Shown here: in pieces, positions 23,101 through 32,322 of the stretch | How the letters are laid out: each line of letters begins with the position of its first letter | How positions within the stretch are numbered: the stretch's first letter is position 1 | From: Pelargonium cotyledonis | Taxonomy: Eukaryota; Streptophyta; Magnoliopsida; Geraniales; Geraniaceae | DNA length: 32,322 nucleotides | Reading direction: 5' to 3' | NCBI GenBank assembly: GCA_036897625.1 | Contig: JAYMTA010000285.1 | Coordinates: 1 to 32,322 of the forward strand | The notes under the pieces: generated by a model | Told to the model about the DNA's origin: nothing | The model's database searches: none | Seen by the model: only the letters and a program-made list of their open reading frames with translations | Made by a program: the position numbers and the translations under genes

Positions 23101-26100
23101 AAGCCTTTATATGCAGTGTAGATACAGTTATTCCTTTTCTTAAGATGTGTTTTAGAAACCTGTCCCTTAATTATACTTTCTAAGTTACTCATGGTTCAAT
23201 TATTTTCTTGAGATTGTCACAAAGTTTAATCTTGTGTTTCCTCTCTCTAAGCCATTTTGATTTCATTTCTTCAAGTTTCATATACATGTAATTGGGCTTT
23301 TGCTATTTCTTTTGGAAGTCTATTCATTTCCTTAAAAGTCCTGGATTCAATTAAATCTTGTGCTCTATGTTTTTCTAATCAGACTTGCTTTTTTCGGCAA
23401 TTCGGGCGTTCAGTAGTACGCGCTGACTATCTCACACTCCGTAAGGGCTTTATCTCGGTATGCAATATCTTTATTGTCTTTAAACTTTAGTGAACAATGC
23501 CATTTTACAGATCTACTTGTTTTAGTCAGTAAATTTTTTCTTTCAAGGATAAAATATAGGGAGCATCTAAGTTATAGGGGATTTTGATCTCAATTTTAAT
23601 TTTTACCTTGGTAATTTATTGCCATTATCATCTTATTTAAGCCTACTTATCCCAAAAAATAGCTTGAAGGATGAGACTTTCCCTCACACATATAAACCAA
23701 CACCCTGCCCCTTCCACAACCGATGTGGGATAACCGAACAATCTCCCCCACACATTGGGCTTAGGTTGGGAAGTAGCAACCTCCCGAACAAGGCAGAGAT
23801 GTTGTAACCATGGGATCTGATATTTCTCTTGGCTGCTATTGAACCTTCTCACTCCAAATGTTAGCTCAAAAGATGAGCTTTCCTCACACTTATAGACCAA
23901 CACCCAGCCCCTTCCACAACTGACATCGGATAACCCAACATACTTATATTGCATTGTTTTTCCCATTCTTGGCAGAATCACAACCTCACATTAAAATATG
24001 ATTTCCATGGCTATATGATTCGCTCTATGGAAGAGGAATTTCAAAAGATTGTTGGTGTGAGGTAAGCATCCTATTCCAAAACTAGTTATTTTATTTGCTA
24101 CATTCTCGACCACCTTTTGTAATGATTTACTCATTTGTCTTGTGGAAATGAATAATTTCGAGAACTATATTTTGTCTTTGGAGAACACTTAATCAATGTG
24201 TGTATATTGGCTATATATATTTTCTAATCATGACTACTAAAACTATATCCGGTTTAGTACAACTGAGTTCCTTCGATCAACTTTCTTATTTTGCAATATT
24301 TCTCTGGTCACCTTAAATGTGTTCATGCACTCTGTTACTCTGATAAACTCTGAGAAGGGGCATGATCTGGTGCAATATTACAAGTGTTAGAAAAAGTGCA
24401 AATGGAAATGTGTGTCCAGGGAGAATCTAGAAGGAACTTAGAAATCTGCATAATATATTGGATGGTCTCGGAATAATTTTGAATTACCCTTCTGCTCACT
24501 GCATCACATCATATATATATTCTGATGCATAAGAAATTTCACCGTTGCATTGTTGCCTATTAAAAATGTTGTTGTTTCTGAATATCAGGCAAAAAGGACT
24601 CTTATCTTTTAATTTGTAAATTGGCAAGTAACATTCCTGATCAAATGTAAGTGTTTACAACAGTGCTTAATCTGTAGATTTCAAGATCTAACTTCAATGC
24701 TAAACTCCTTTGTTGCATTATGAATTCTACTTAATTAAACTATTGAAAGCCAATTTTAGATGAGCGTGGTAGATGGGTCTCTGCACCATATGATTTCTTT
24801 TTCCTGTAGGTTTTGATGGTTCATATTATGGAACCAGATTCATCCCGGATGATAGCATAAATTTTAAAAACATTTATCAAATATTGATTTCCTTGAAGCC
24901 GCTAATTTCTGTCATATGACCCTTCAATCTGTTTTTCTTGATCCACATCGTTGATTAATTGGCCAGCTGAAATGTCTCTCCGTTTTATCTCTTGCAGCTC
25001 TCATCTGTGGGGATTTGTTGTTGCATTCATGTTGTTTAATGTGAAAGGTATGCATACAAGGCTCTGTATTCTATCTTAATGCCTGCTTGGGTTGGTTACA
25101 GAGATATTAATATATGCCATTTAAGAGTATGCTTCTAGTGCCCTTGTTGGCTCTTAAGAAATGGGTTATTCTCATATTTTGAAAGTGATCCATTTGATCC
25201 CTACGGCTTGTTATGTGTGTGTGACAATTAAGTCGCTATATTAACTTTCTTCGGGAAATGATGGCTTCCACTATATGGGTCCCACTCTACTGCTGCTGAT
25301 ATAGGAACCTTCCCTAACCTCTAGTCAGTTTGCCAGCTCGCCACATGATTCGTTGCCAGTAAAATGGACCCTTAATGAGTCAGTGATGGAATATATACTT
25401 GATTCAAACCCTTGATTAATCCGCAGACTTGCGCAAATAAGTTTACCTAGACAAGTGATTTCTTTTCACAAGATATGCATCAAACTGAGTGTAACTGCAA
25501 AAGTGCTAGCTAATTTGGAGTGCAAGAGACTGCTATTAGGTGTTAGTATATGAGAGATATAAGCTGTTCGGAGTGTGAGAAACTGCAAGAAAGTTGCCAC
25601 CTGAGCTTCAATTCATTTACATCATCAAGATTTGGGCCCCATTTTCATCACTTTTTTATTTTCTATTCAATTATTTATCCCATTAATTAACTATTACTGA
25701 ATTTGATTATAACTGGTCCTGCAAATTGAACTAATGATCCATCGATTTGTACCTCGTCACAGGGTCTAATCTCTATTTCTGGATAGCCATCATTCCCATT
25801 ACTGTAAGTATTCTCTCTGATCAGTTCTAGTTCTTGCTTTCCCCTTTACGATATGAATTCATTGTAAGGGGAAAGGGCTAAATACATATTAACTGACATA
25901 CACGTTTCTTTAGAGGATTTGACAGACACTTGAGAAGCCAAGATGTCGTATTTTTCAATCTTTATTTGTAGTGGATCTCCAAACAGTTATTTGGGGTTAT
26001 GTTACAATTTTTTTTCATGTTCCTATGCAGCTTGTTCTTTTGGTGGGCACAAAGCTGCAACACATCATCGCAACCTTGGTATTGGAGAATGCTAGTATAA

Positions 26101-27645
26101 CTGGTTTCTTCTCGGAAACAAAGCTGAGGCCTCGAGATGATCTTTTCTGGTTGAAGAAGCCAGAACTATTATTGTCCTTAATCCATTTTATATTGTTCCA
26201 GGTTAGCATTGTGTGTTATAATGTCATCACTTATAGTTGTTGGTTGTTACTTTCAGTTCTATCTATCCTAAATGTGAATTATGGCTGAAAGTTAAACCAT
26301 ATCATTTATTTGCTTGTTTGTTTGTTTGTTTGTTTGCTTGACTTCTTTCGCAGAATGCTTTTGAGCTGGCTTCATTCTTCTGGTTCTGGGTACTTACTCT
26401 TCCATAGCTCTAATTTTATTTTACTGATTTTGTTTCTTCCATTTTATACTTGGTTGTGATTTTCACTGAACAATTTGTACATCTGTTCTCGACAAAATTA
26501 GGAACTTATCTAGGATGTGAATACAACTTAACTGTCTTTCATTTGTGTACTTACAGTGGCAGTTTGGGTATAATTCATGCTTCATTAGTAACCATTTGCT
26601 GGTGTACTTGAGACTGATTTTGGGGTAAAGCATAACCTTAAAGCATTCATGGATATTAATATTATTCAGAGCCTTATATTATTGTTGGTATCCTCCAGAT
26701 TTGCCGGACAGTTTCTTTGCAGCTACAGCACCTTGCCACTATATGCACTTGTTACTCAGGTATCATATTCGTTTATGCATGATTCTCTTTTGTAAACAGA
26801 AAATACAAGTTTTGGTCCTGTGAGACTAATTTTAATCTGTTTCAGCATTTATTTTCACTAATGGGTGTGCTTGATTCCTCCAACCTAGCCATGTCTATAA
26901 TAAGCATGCTTTGAATAAATAGAGGTCCTATGAAACTGTATCTCTACCGTGTGCTAAATCTTGAGAGTTTGGGATGATGTCATGAGTCGTGACTCGTGAC
27001 ACAACACAGTTGTCATGTGGCATTAGGTCATAGGTTCGTGTCGAAACAACCTCTTAGCAAAAGTAAGGTTAAGACTGCATAAATGACCATTCCCATACCC
27101 CAACTCGTGCCCTGAGCCACCCTTTTTTAACTAGTACATTTAAGAATTTCGGGCTGTAGGGTTTTGGTTAGAAGGGACTTGCCAATGCCTTCACTTGAGT
27201 CTTGCAGCTATTGTCTCATCATAACAGCACTTGGGAACTATTTTCAATCTTTTTTCAGATGGGAACAAACTACAAGGCAGCGCTAATTCCCAATAGGATA
27301 CGGGAGACCATCCATGGATGGGGGAAGGCGGCACGGAGGAAGAGAAGGCATGGATTTTACGATGATTCAGCAACCGTACACACTGAGACAAGTACAGTTA
27401 TGTCAATTGAAGATGATCCTCAGTTCCTCGATGACCCTGCAAATGATACTAGTACGTGCACAGAAATTGAGTTGCAACAACCAGCTGCTTCTTCACCACC
27501 CGGTCCAGTTGCTAACGAGACTTCAAGCAGGGTTGGTACGCCTCTTCTTCGACCCTGTGCATCCGTTTCTCCATCAACAGCTACATATAGTTTGCAAATA
27601 GATGGTCTTTCCAGATGTTCGTCTTTGCCAGCTAGAAAAGAATGA
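20156..27645 (+). CDS. MLO-family seven-transmembrane protein, MLO4/MLO11-like (554 aa, 15 exons)
   Basis: Coding exons: 20156-20281, 20687-20744, 20918-21150, 21365-21481, 22114-22174, 22826-22920, 23383-23457, 23976-24061, 24998-25047, 25763-25803, 26031-26201, 26354-26389, 26557-26624, 26699-26759, 27259-27645; 1665 nt in frame. MLO proteins are plant plasma-membrane proteins with seven membrane spans and a cytosolic tail that binds calmodulin. Spans are visible near 15-33, 63-80, 158-178, 286-300, 303-321, 358-380 and 400-423. Hallmarks: LTPTWSVATV at the N-terminus, GLEQLHRFIF, FFRQFGRS, MGTNYK and the basic amphipathic calmodulin-binding stretch at about 433-458. The tail motif SSRVGTPLLRP and SRCSSLPARKE end resemble, from memory, the MLO4/11/14 clade, linked to root tropic growth rather than the powdery-mildew susceptibility clade. 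Intron 3 has a GC donor. The gene is intact. Confidence 0.93.
23643..23940 (-). mobile_element. TRIM-like LTR remnant in MLO intron 7
   Basis: Read on the minus strand, two similar segments of about 100 bp start TGTTGGGTTATCC (at 23940) and TGTTCGGTTATCC (at 23740). Each continues with GTTGTGGAAGGGG and a TATA-AGTGTGAGG-like stretch, as in plant LTRs. After the first copy comes ATATCAGATCCCATGG (about 23823-23809), close to the TGGTATCAGAGC initiator-Met-tRNA primer-binding site. Directly before the second copy is the purine run TGTGTGGGGGAGA (23754-23742), like a polypurine tract. LTR, primer site, short interior, purine tract, LTR in about 300 bp fits a terminal-repeat retrotransposon in miniature. 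The outer end of the second LTR is degraded, and no clear 5-bp target duplication was found. It lies within intron 23458-23975. Confidence 0.7.
26311..26340 (+). repeat. (TTTG)n microsatellite in MLO intron 11
   Basis: About six TTTG/CTTG units lie in the intron between the exons ending at 26201 and starting at 26354, just upstream of the splice acceptor. The run may be length-variable and extends the U-rich tract before the acceptor. Confidence 0.75.
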
Positions 27646-28149
27646 AGTACTAATATCAAATTTTAACTGTATGTGAATTTTTTTAGGTTTGTTCCTCTAG
27701 AGGATTATTGAGTGTGGGAAAAGCAAAATGCTTTAGCTTCCGGCTGGAAACTCAAACCATTTTCCTTTCCCCTTCACTTCCCACGATCCATACATAGGTT
27801 TTAAAGATTATTGACGACTTGCACGATGTAAGTTGTAACTTGCTTTCTTAGGACCAAGAACATTCGTACATGGGGTTGAAACTATACAAAGGAATAGATA
27901 GTTGTATAATCATAATCATTAGAGTTGCATGTGTGTACTTGAAAGTTGAAACCTTCTTCAGCTTCGAATCCGGTTGAATTAGGAGAGAAGATTATCATGT
28001 TCTTTTTGTTTGAACTTGTATTAAACGATTTCGATGAAAGGTCTTTTGATTACAGATAGAAATTGTGTGGGCATGATTCAGCAGCTGTGTCCAACCATGG
28101 AGTTTCTTGATTTCATTTGCAGTTCAGAATTGGGTATGATATTGATATT
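27646..28149 (+). other. MLO 3'UTR and downstream flank
   Basis: This stretch holds the MLO 3' end and no further gene. It is moderately AT-rich with no terminal repeats. The poly(A) site cannot be placed without transcripts. Confidence 0.45.
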
Positions 28150-28600
28150 CATGGTTCATGGTGGGCACTTCCATTCATAAACACTATCACCACTTCCTGA
28201 ACTATATCCTTGGTCATACCCATATCCACTACAACTAGAGCTGGCAATCTAGACCCCAACACATTGGCATCTGACCCGACCAACTTTTGGGGTCAGGTCG
28301 GATCAGGGAAACTCGTACAATTCGAGCACATTATGTGCCTTGAAACTGAAATCTGAATCGAAACCTAATTTGCCATCTCCAACTAAACCATACCCCTGAG
28401 GCCCTGACTGCTACCAAACCTATATCCATCATTGCCAATATCTGTGCCATACCCTTAACCGCTACGAAATCCATATCCAGCACCACCACTTCCAGAACCT
28501 TCCAGCCATACCCGCTACCAATACTGCTGGACAGAGCCACTTCCAGCCCTAACAGACAGACAAACCTATATCCATCATTGACAAAAAACGGGTCGAGTAT
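28150..28600 (-). pseudogene. Degenerate glycine-rich protein fragment
   Basis: On the minus strand, 28530-28370 reads as a glycine/tyrosine-rich frame (GSGSGGAGYGFRSG, stop, GYGTDIGNDGYRFGSSQG) broken by stop codons. A second piece at about 28233-28165 reads CSGYGYDQGYSSGSGD. The composition (GYG/GSG blocks) is that of plant glycine-rich structural proteins. There is no start codon in a sensible context, the frame changes between pieces, and about 100 bp of unrelated sequence (28236-28335) separates them, so this is a decayed or captured fragment, not a working gene. The exact parent family is not identifiable. Confidence 0.6.
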
Positions 28601-28623
28601 CCAGGTCCAAATTGTCGGCTCTA
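28236..28623. mobile_element. Possible TIR element bracketing the glycine-rich fragment
   Basis: TAGAGCTGGCAATCTAGACC at 28236 is imperfectly inverted at the other end (plus strand GGTCCAAATTGTCGGCTCTA ending at 28623), about 388 bp apart. TAGAGCTGGCAA plus adjacent GACCCGACC/GGGTCGAG motifs resembles termini of some plant hAT MITEs. No 8-bp target duplication is visible, so this may be an old insertion or a chance pairing. Confidence 0.4.
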
Positions 28624-29028
28624 ACTTTGCATGAGTTCTGAATTTGGCAATATGTTGGCAAGGCTGTTATTGTGACCATCTTGGTCATGCCTTGTGCTGT
28701 GGGATCTGAATTGAGCAAAATATATAGGTAAGGGCTGCATGGGCCTATGCTAGTGCAGAGCACCAAGATCCTTCCATTTCAGAGCGCCACCTTGTGTGAA
28801 CTGCTAATATATTACCACAATAACAAGCTATTTTGCTACCAATCATATGCTACTGTTTCTGATCTTAAGATTGTCTCTTTAATTTGAGCCAAAACAACAA
28901 AAGTGTGAGACAATGGACTTATATTTGAAGATAAGCCTAAACTAACAAAGTCAAAATCAGATATGGGTTACCGTAACCCATTATTTTGCTATCAACGTCT
29001 ACAGTCAAGAAATCTCAAATAATTGAAC
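28624..29028. other. Convergent intergenic gap / 3' region
   Basis: There is no gene here. The part nearest 29028 is probably the 3'UTR of the minus-strand small membrane protein gene, whose stop codon is at 29029-29031. The rest is unremarkable AT-rich sequence. Confidence 0.45.
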
Positions 29029-29304
29029 TTAATCACTGCCAGGTTTTGAGTCCATAGCCTTCAAAGCATCATCCAAATTTCGGTTCCGATTCTGCATTTG
29101 TCTTTGTGCCACGGTCATATATAGGCCTGGAAAAGTAACACCATCAGTTATTAACAAAGAGAGGCCAAATAGGAAGAGGAAAATGTATCGGTTCACTACA
29201 CAAGCAGCCAAAAAAGGTCAGAAATACATACAGGCTACAGTTCCAATTGCACATAGCCAGAGAATCTTTGAGCTCCATTTATCCTCAATAACTCTGCCTC
29301 TCAT
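29029..29304 (-). CDS. 56-residue single-pass membrane protein (uncharacterised)
   Basis: Coding exons 29304-29232 and 29126-29029 join in frame (171 nt with stop) across a 105-bp GT-AG intron. The protein starts MRGRVIEDKW, has one hydrophobic segment at about residues 13-32 (KILWLCAIGTVACLYMTV), then a polar tail (QRQMQNRNRNLDDALKAMDS). A short charged N-terminus, one span and a hydrophilic tail suggest a small anchored membrane protein, perhaps organellar or ER; I do not recognise a named family. The exon holding the ATG starts at 29310 after an acceptor (GGCAG), and a 5'UTR exon ending at 31674 fits as its partner. An in-frame stop upstream in that exon supports this ATG. Splice phases and balanced composition argue for a real gene, but transcripts would settle it. 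Confidence 0.65.
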
Positions 29305-29360
29305 GTTTTGCTGCCAAAACCCATTTTGATACTTTAGTATAACAGCACTTTAAATGCTAA

Positions 29361-29500
29361 GGTAGCGTTAGGATTAAAAAAAAATGAAATGGAGATGAGA
29401 ATCAAGAATGGGAACAAAACCATTTTCATGAACAGAAAGTCTTAATCCAAACAAGACTAAATTCTGTTTCTTGAACAAAAATTCAAATCCAAACACTACA
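29361..29500. mobile_element. Tourist-like (PIF/Harbinger) MITE, 140 bp
   Basis: The ends GGTAGCGTTAGGATT and, inverted, TGTAGTGTTTGGATT are flanked on both sides by TAA (29358-29360 and 29501-29503), the 3-bp target typical of PIF/Harbinger elements. It is short and non-coding. Confidence 0.75.
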
Positions 29501-29914
29501 TAAATGTTAGAGCGGGCTCCATAACTGGCATGGGGAAATGAATAAACAACAAAGGCAATATCATATGTCCAGTTTTATTGTATAAACCACTATAAATAAG
29601 ACCAATGAAAGAGGGGAACTAATAATCGTGAGAAAAAGAAAATCTACAGAAAAAACCTTGTGAAAAAATATAAATTGACCAAGCTCCAATCTAAATCAGT
29701 TTTGCAGGGTGTATAAAATATAAGATTTCAGGTCGAGATACATATTAATAAACTACATTTGTTTCAAATGAGAGGTTAAGTATGCTGCAACCAATAACGA
29801 CCATACCAATATTTCGTTAACGCATCAACCAAATCTAAGCAAGCTAACCAAATGAGAAACCAGACATAGGAGCCAGTAACGATAGACGCAAAATTTAAAC
29901 GACTGAACCACTAA

Positions 29915-30198
29915 GGTAATGTTTGGATTATTTTGAAGGGAACCGGAACCAAAGAATGTGAGAGAGAATAAAACTCACATTCTTTGTGCCTTTGGTGATT
30001 TGTGCTAAAAAATATATAATCATTTATGAATAGGAACCTCATTTCTCTCCTCTTAGGAGATAATGAAAAAGGCTCATTTGAAGGAATGGTAGGGGAGGGG
30101 AATTCACAGTTCATTAACTAAACACAAAAGAGGAGGGATTCTGATTCTCATTTAAAAAATAAAATAAATAACTAAAAACAACTAATCTAAACACTACT
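29915..30198. mobile_element. Tourist-like (PIF/Harbinger) MITE, 284 bp
   Basis: The termini GGTAATGTTTGGATTA and, inverted, AGTAGTGTTTAGATTA are flanked by TAA (29912-29914 and 30199-30201). It belongs to the same family as the copies at 29361 and 31195. It is internally AT-rich with no coding sequence. Confidence 0.8.
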
Positions 30199-30707
30199 TA
30201 ATAGTATTGAGGAAGAATTTAAGAAAAGCCACTTGGCTGGTTTAAATCTTTGTTGATATGGAACACATGATATTCCTGGGACTATCTCCTTCCTTGGTCG
30301 GAGACCATTTTGGTTTTGTCCACCTTTGCAGGCTTACAATTTTGGCCTGCATCATTGATTACTTGATATAAAAAGAATGAAGAAACACAGTTGCTTTAAA
30401 TGAAAGAGAAGTAAACTGAATCTCAAAACAAAGAGAAGATTATATGAAAAAGTGTCAGTCTATCTCTGCTATGAAAAGCTATCTAGAAACTCTTTTCTAT
30501 GTATGCACACAAACAGCAGTTTTATGTTGATTTGAATATAAGCATGGGGCGCTGAGCACCAGACCTAAAATACAAGCATAGAAACAAAGCTATTTACATG
30601 GGTGTATGTGAATTTGAATTAAAGACATCCTCTATAAATGTTTAGAAACCATAGCGAATAGATTAATAATGAGATTCATATGGGTACTCATTTCCTCAAT
30701 GATTTAG

Positions 30708-30900
30708 CCATATGTCACGCCGATACCGACTCAAAGACATGATTCACCATTTTTTTTAATATACAACACGACATGTTTATTTTCTTCATTAAATAATATA
30801 TTATATAAGTATTTTACAAAAATCTCATTAAAATTACAAACAAATTTGATATCAAATTACCATCATATGTCTGACTCAAGAGGTTATGATTCATAACTAT
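30708..30900. mobile_element. Degraded TIR-element left end, relative of 4618-5002
   Basis: The segment with CACGCCGATACCGACTC, then GATTCACCATTTTTT and CAACACGACA, matches in order the left arm of the element at 4618-5002 (CACCAATACCGACACG, GATTCACCATTTTC, TACGACACGA). The right end cannot be located with confidence; the coordinates cover the recognisable part and adjoining AT-rich sequence. Confidence 0.5.
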
Positions 30901-31194
30901 ATAAATGAAGAAAGAAGGAAAAATGGACAGACTTATCAGACCCGAGAGGCTATGATTCAGAGAGGGCTGCTTGCTGCGATGGAGAGTGAGTTGCACACTG
31001 CTTGCTGGAGAAAATAGCAGCTACTATGAGGACAGATAATAGGAAAGATGAGGAGTAGTAGGAGTTAGCTAGATTATTTTCACATTCTTTTTAAAAGTAA
31101 GTCTTCCTTTTTTTCAAATAAAAAATCTACTAGATAAAACCACAGACGGCAATTAGACCATCCACCAGTCAAAAGAAGAATCACTGTCCCCTAA

Positions 31195-31350
31195 GGTAGA
31201 GTTTGGATTATAAAATTTGGTATAGAAATGAGATTCAATAATGAAAATAGGATTCTCATTCCAAAGTCATTTGCATGACCCAAAAGCCCTAATCTGAACC
31301 TGAAAAATAGGAATCTCAATACCATTCCTGAACCACAAATCTAATTCAAG
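31195..31350. mobile_element. Third Tourist-like MITE copy, right end diverged
   Basis: It starts GGTAGAGTTTGGATTA after CTAA, matching the other two copies, and the interior shares GAGATTC/GGATTCTCATTCC-type blocks with them. The right terminus is too diverged to fix; the limit given is approximate. Confidence 0.55.
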
Positions 31351-31673
31351 TTCTATGAAAGAGTACTGATTGAAATAGTAAACCTAATTCTATATCAATA
31401 GCAAATATTCAAGCACCGTGAAATTGAGATCCAGTCAGTCATTTTTCAGCTATCAAATTAGTTGAAGTCCCAAAATCAAAAACCCACTAGAATTGAGAAA
31501 TCAAGTACTTTTTTTCTCTAACACACACAACAATTACGCCACCAAGAAACAAACCCACATAGCAGAAAACATTCCAGCAAATCAGAAAATAACACAATAC
31601 CCATTTTATTTTCAAGCATTTGTTCCTAAATCATTCATAACCCAATTTGCAGAGAGAATTAGACAGAGAGTAC

Positions 31674-31760
31674 CTTAAAGAAAAAGATGATGCGAATCAC
31701 TTGCAGCTCAGCTCAATATCGCGCACAGCAAAGCTGCTCTCTGCAGCGAAGCAGTAACTT
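31674..31760 (-). other. 5'UTR exon of the small membrane protein gene
   Basis: On the minus strand the sequence up to TTTCTTTAAG|GTACTC looks like a leader: no ATG in frame, an in-frame stop, and a good donor. The upstream limit (about 31760) is a guess from composition. The promoter would lie between here and about 31900. Confidence 0.45.
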
Positions 31761-31799
31761 GAACAACTAGCTCAACACACTTCTGTTCTGGGTCTTCCG

Positions 31800-32250
31800 G
31801 TTTGTGTCTCGGGTAGCTCCATTACCAATTTACCATGTTTGGGCATTGTGGTTTTCTAGACCGGTTTGATCGTACTTGAAGATTCGGTTTCATTGGTCTA
31901 CATGTTTGAATGAGTCAGATAAATTTTGAGAAATTTTAAAATATTAAATTTGTATATATAGCCATGTATCGTCTTGATCACGATAAACTGCTTACTAACA
32001 AAATTGAAATTATTGTTAGTAAATGGAAAACTATATGTAACTCTCCTCTTACATAAACTTATTACAAGTACCGCTCTGAAAAATTATGATATAACTTTTA
32101 CTCTTTAAAGATTGTCATATTTTTATAATCAATTTTTTTATTAATTTTCCTGTTTAATGGGTTAAAAAATCCAAAATAGCCTCTCACTAAATTAAAAAAT
32201 ACTACAAAACAACCCTCAAGTGTTTTTGAGAAAAAAAGTGAAAAAGATTA
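31800..32250. other. Intergenic AT-rich spacer
   Basis: I see no gene, RNA or clear repeat here beyond A/T-rich runs. The left part may include promoter elements of the minus-strand small gene. Confidence 0.45.
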
Positions 32251-32261
32251 AAAAAGAAACA

Positions 32262-32322
32262 GAGGAGCTCGGCCTCCTCGTCTTCTCCGGCGACAGCACG
32301 TCCGGCGGGACCTCCGGCAACA
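32262..32322. other. GC-rich edge, possible partial exon
   Basis: Composition jumps from AT-rich to strongly GC-rich at about 32262. Open frames exist on both strands: plus reads ELGLLVFSGDSTSGG, minus reads LPEVPPDVLSPEKTRRPSS. Both have mostly G or C at third positions, so the strand cannot be chosen. The window ends before anything can be identified. Confidence 0.3.

Larger units (their letters stand above)
29311..31673 (-). other. 2.36-kb 5'UTR intron of the small membrane protein gene
   Basis: The donor AAG|GTACTC at 31674/31673 and acceptor GGCAG ending at 29311 bound a long intron carrying at least three Tourist-like MITEs and a degraded TIR-element end. No conserved coding sequence is visible in it. 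Long first introns in 5'UTRs often raise expression in plants, but nothing in the sequence shows that here. Confidence 0.5.

Noticed and set aside
23644..23947. TACTTAT repeated at 23644 and 23941 as a target duplication of the TRIM-like element
   Set aside because: The left copy is not next to a TG...CA LTR end, and aligning the two LTR-like segments puts it inside the left LTR, so it is probably chance.
28331..28540. 69-codon minus-strand frame starting MALSSSIGSGYGW
   Set aside because: It is the wrong frame of the decayed glycine-rich fragment; the glycine-rich frame next to it carries stop codons.

Overview
This window looks like ordinary gene-bearing (euchromatic) nuclear DNA of a dicot plant. 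It has AT-rich introns and intergenic sequence, multi-exon genes with plant-type splice sites, plant-specific gene families (MLO, plant NOG2/NUG2) and many short non-autonomous transposons. I cannot name the species. Four protein-coding genes can be rebuilt exon by exon, each with an intact reading frame and consistent splice phases.

Layout, left to right. (1) 1-253: ends of Stowaway-type MITEs. (2) 642-10261, minus strand: a 21-exon gene for a 584-residue leucine-rich-repeat protein of the LRRC40-like plant family. (3) 10262-10783: a compact divergent promoter with site II (TGGGCY/GGCCCA) and telo-box motifs. (4) 10784-15853, plus strand: an 11-exon gene for nuclear/nucleolar GTPase 2 (NOG2/NUG2 type, 585 residues), a circularly permuted GTPase of large-ribosomal-subunit maturation. 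Its seventh intron carries a hAT-type MITE with an 8-bp target duplication. (5) 15854-20155: a long non-coding interval with a complete Stowaway MITE, followed by the probable promoter and long leader of the next gene. (6) 20156-27645, plus strand: a 15-exon MLO gene (554 residues) resembling the Arabidopsis MLO4/MLO11/MLO14 group, with a TRIM-like LTR remnant in intron 7. (7) about 28150-28623: a broken glycine-rich-protein fragment, partly bracketed by inverted termini. (8) 29029-31674 and beyond, minus strand: a small gene for a 56-residue single-pass membrane protein, with its whole coding sequence behind a roughly 2.4-kb 5'UTR intron full of Tourist-like MITEs. (9) 31800-32322: intergenic, with an abrupt GC-rich, possibly coding edge at the right end.

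The genes do not form a pathway; plant neighbours are usually functionally independent. The one plausible regulatory link is the LRR/NOG2 head-to-head pair, which shares about 520 bp between start codons. I found no tRNA, rRNA, CRISPR or clearly new multi-gene system. The points most worth a second look are the two GC-AG introns, the duplicated cap motif in the LRR protein, the membrane microprotein gene, the long MLO leader with an upstream ORF, the glycine-rich fragment between inverted ends, and the several MITE families in introns.
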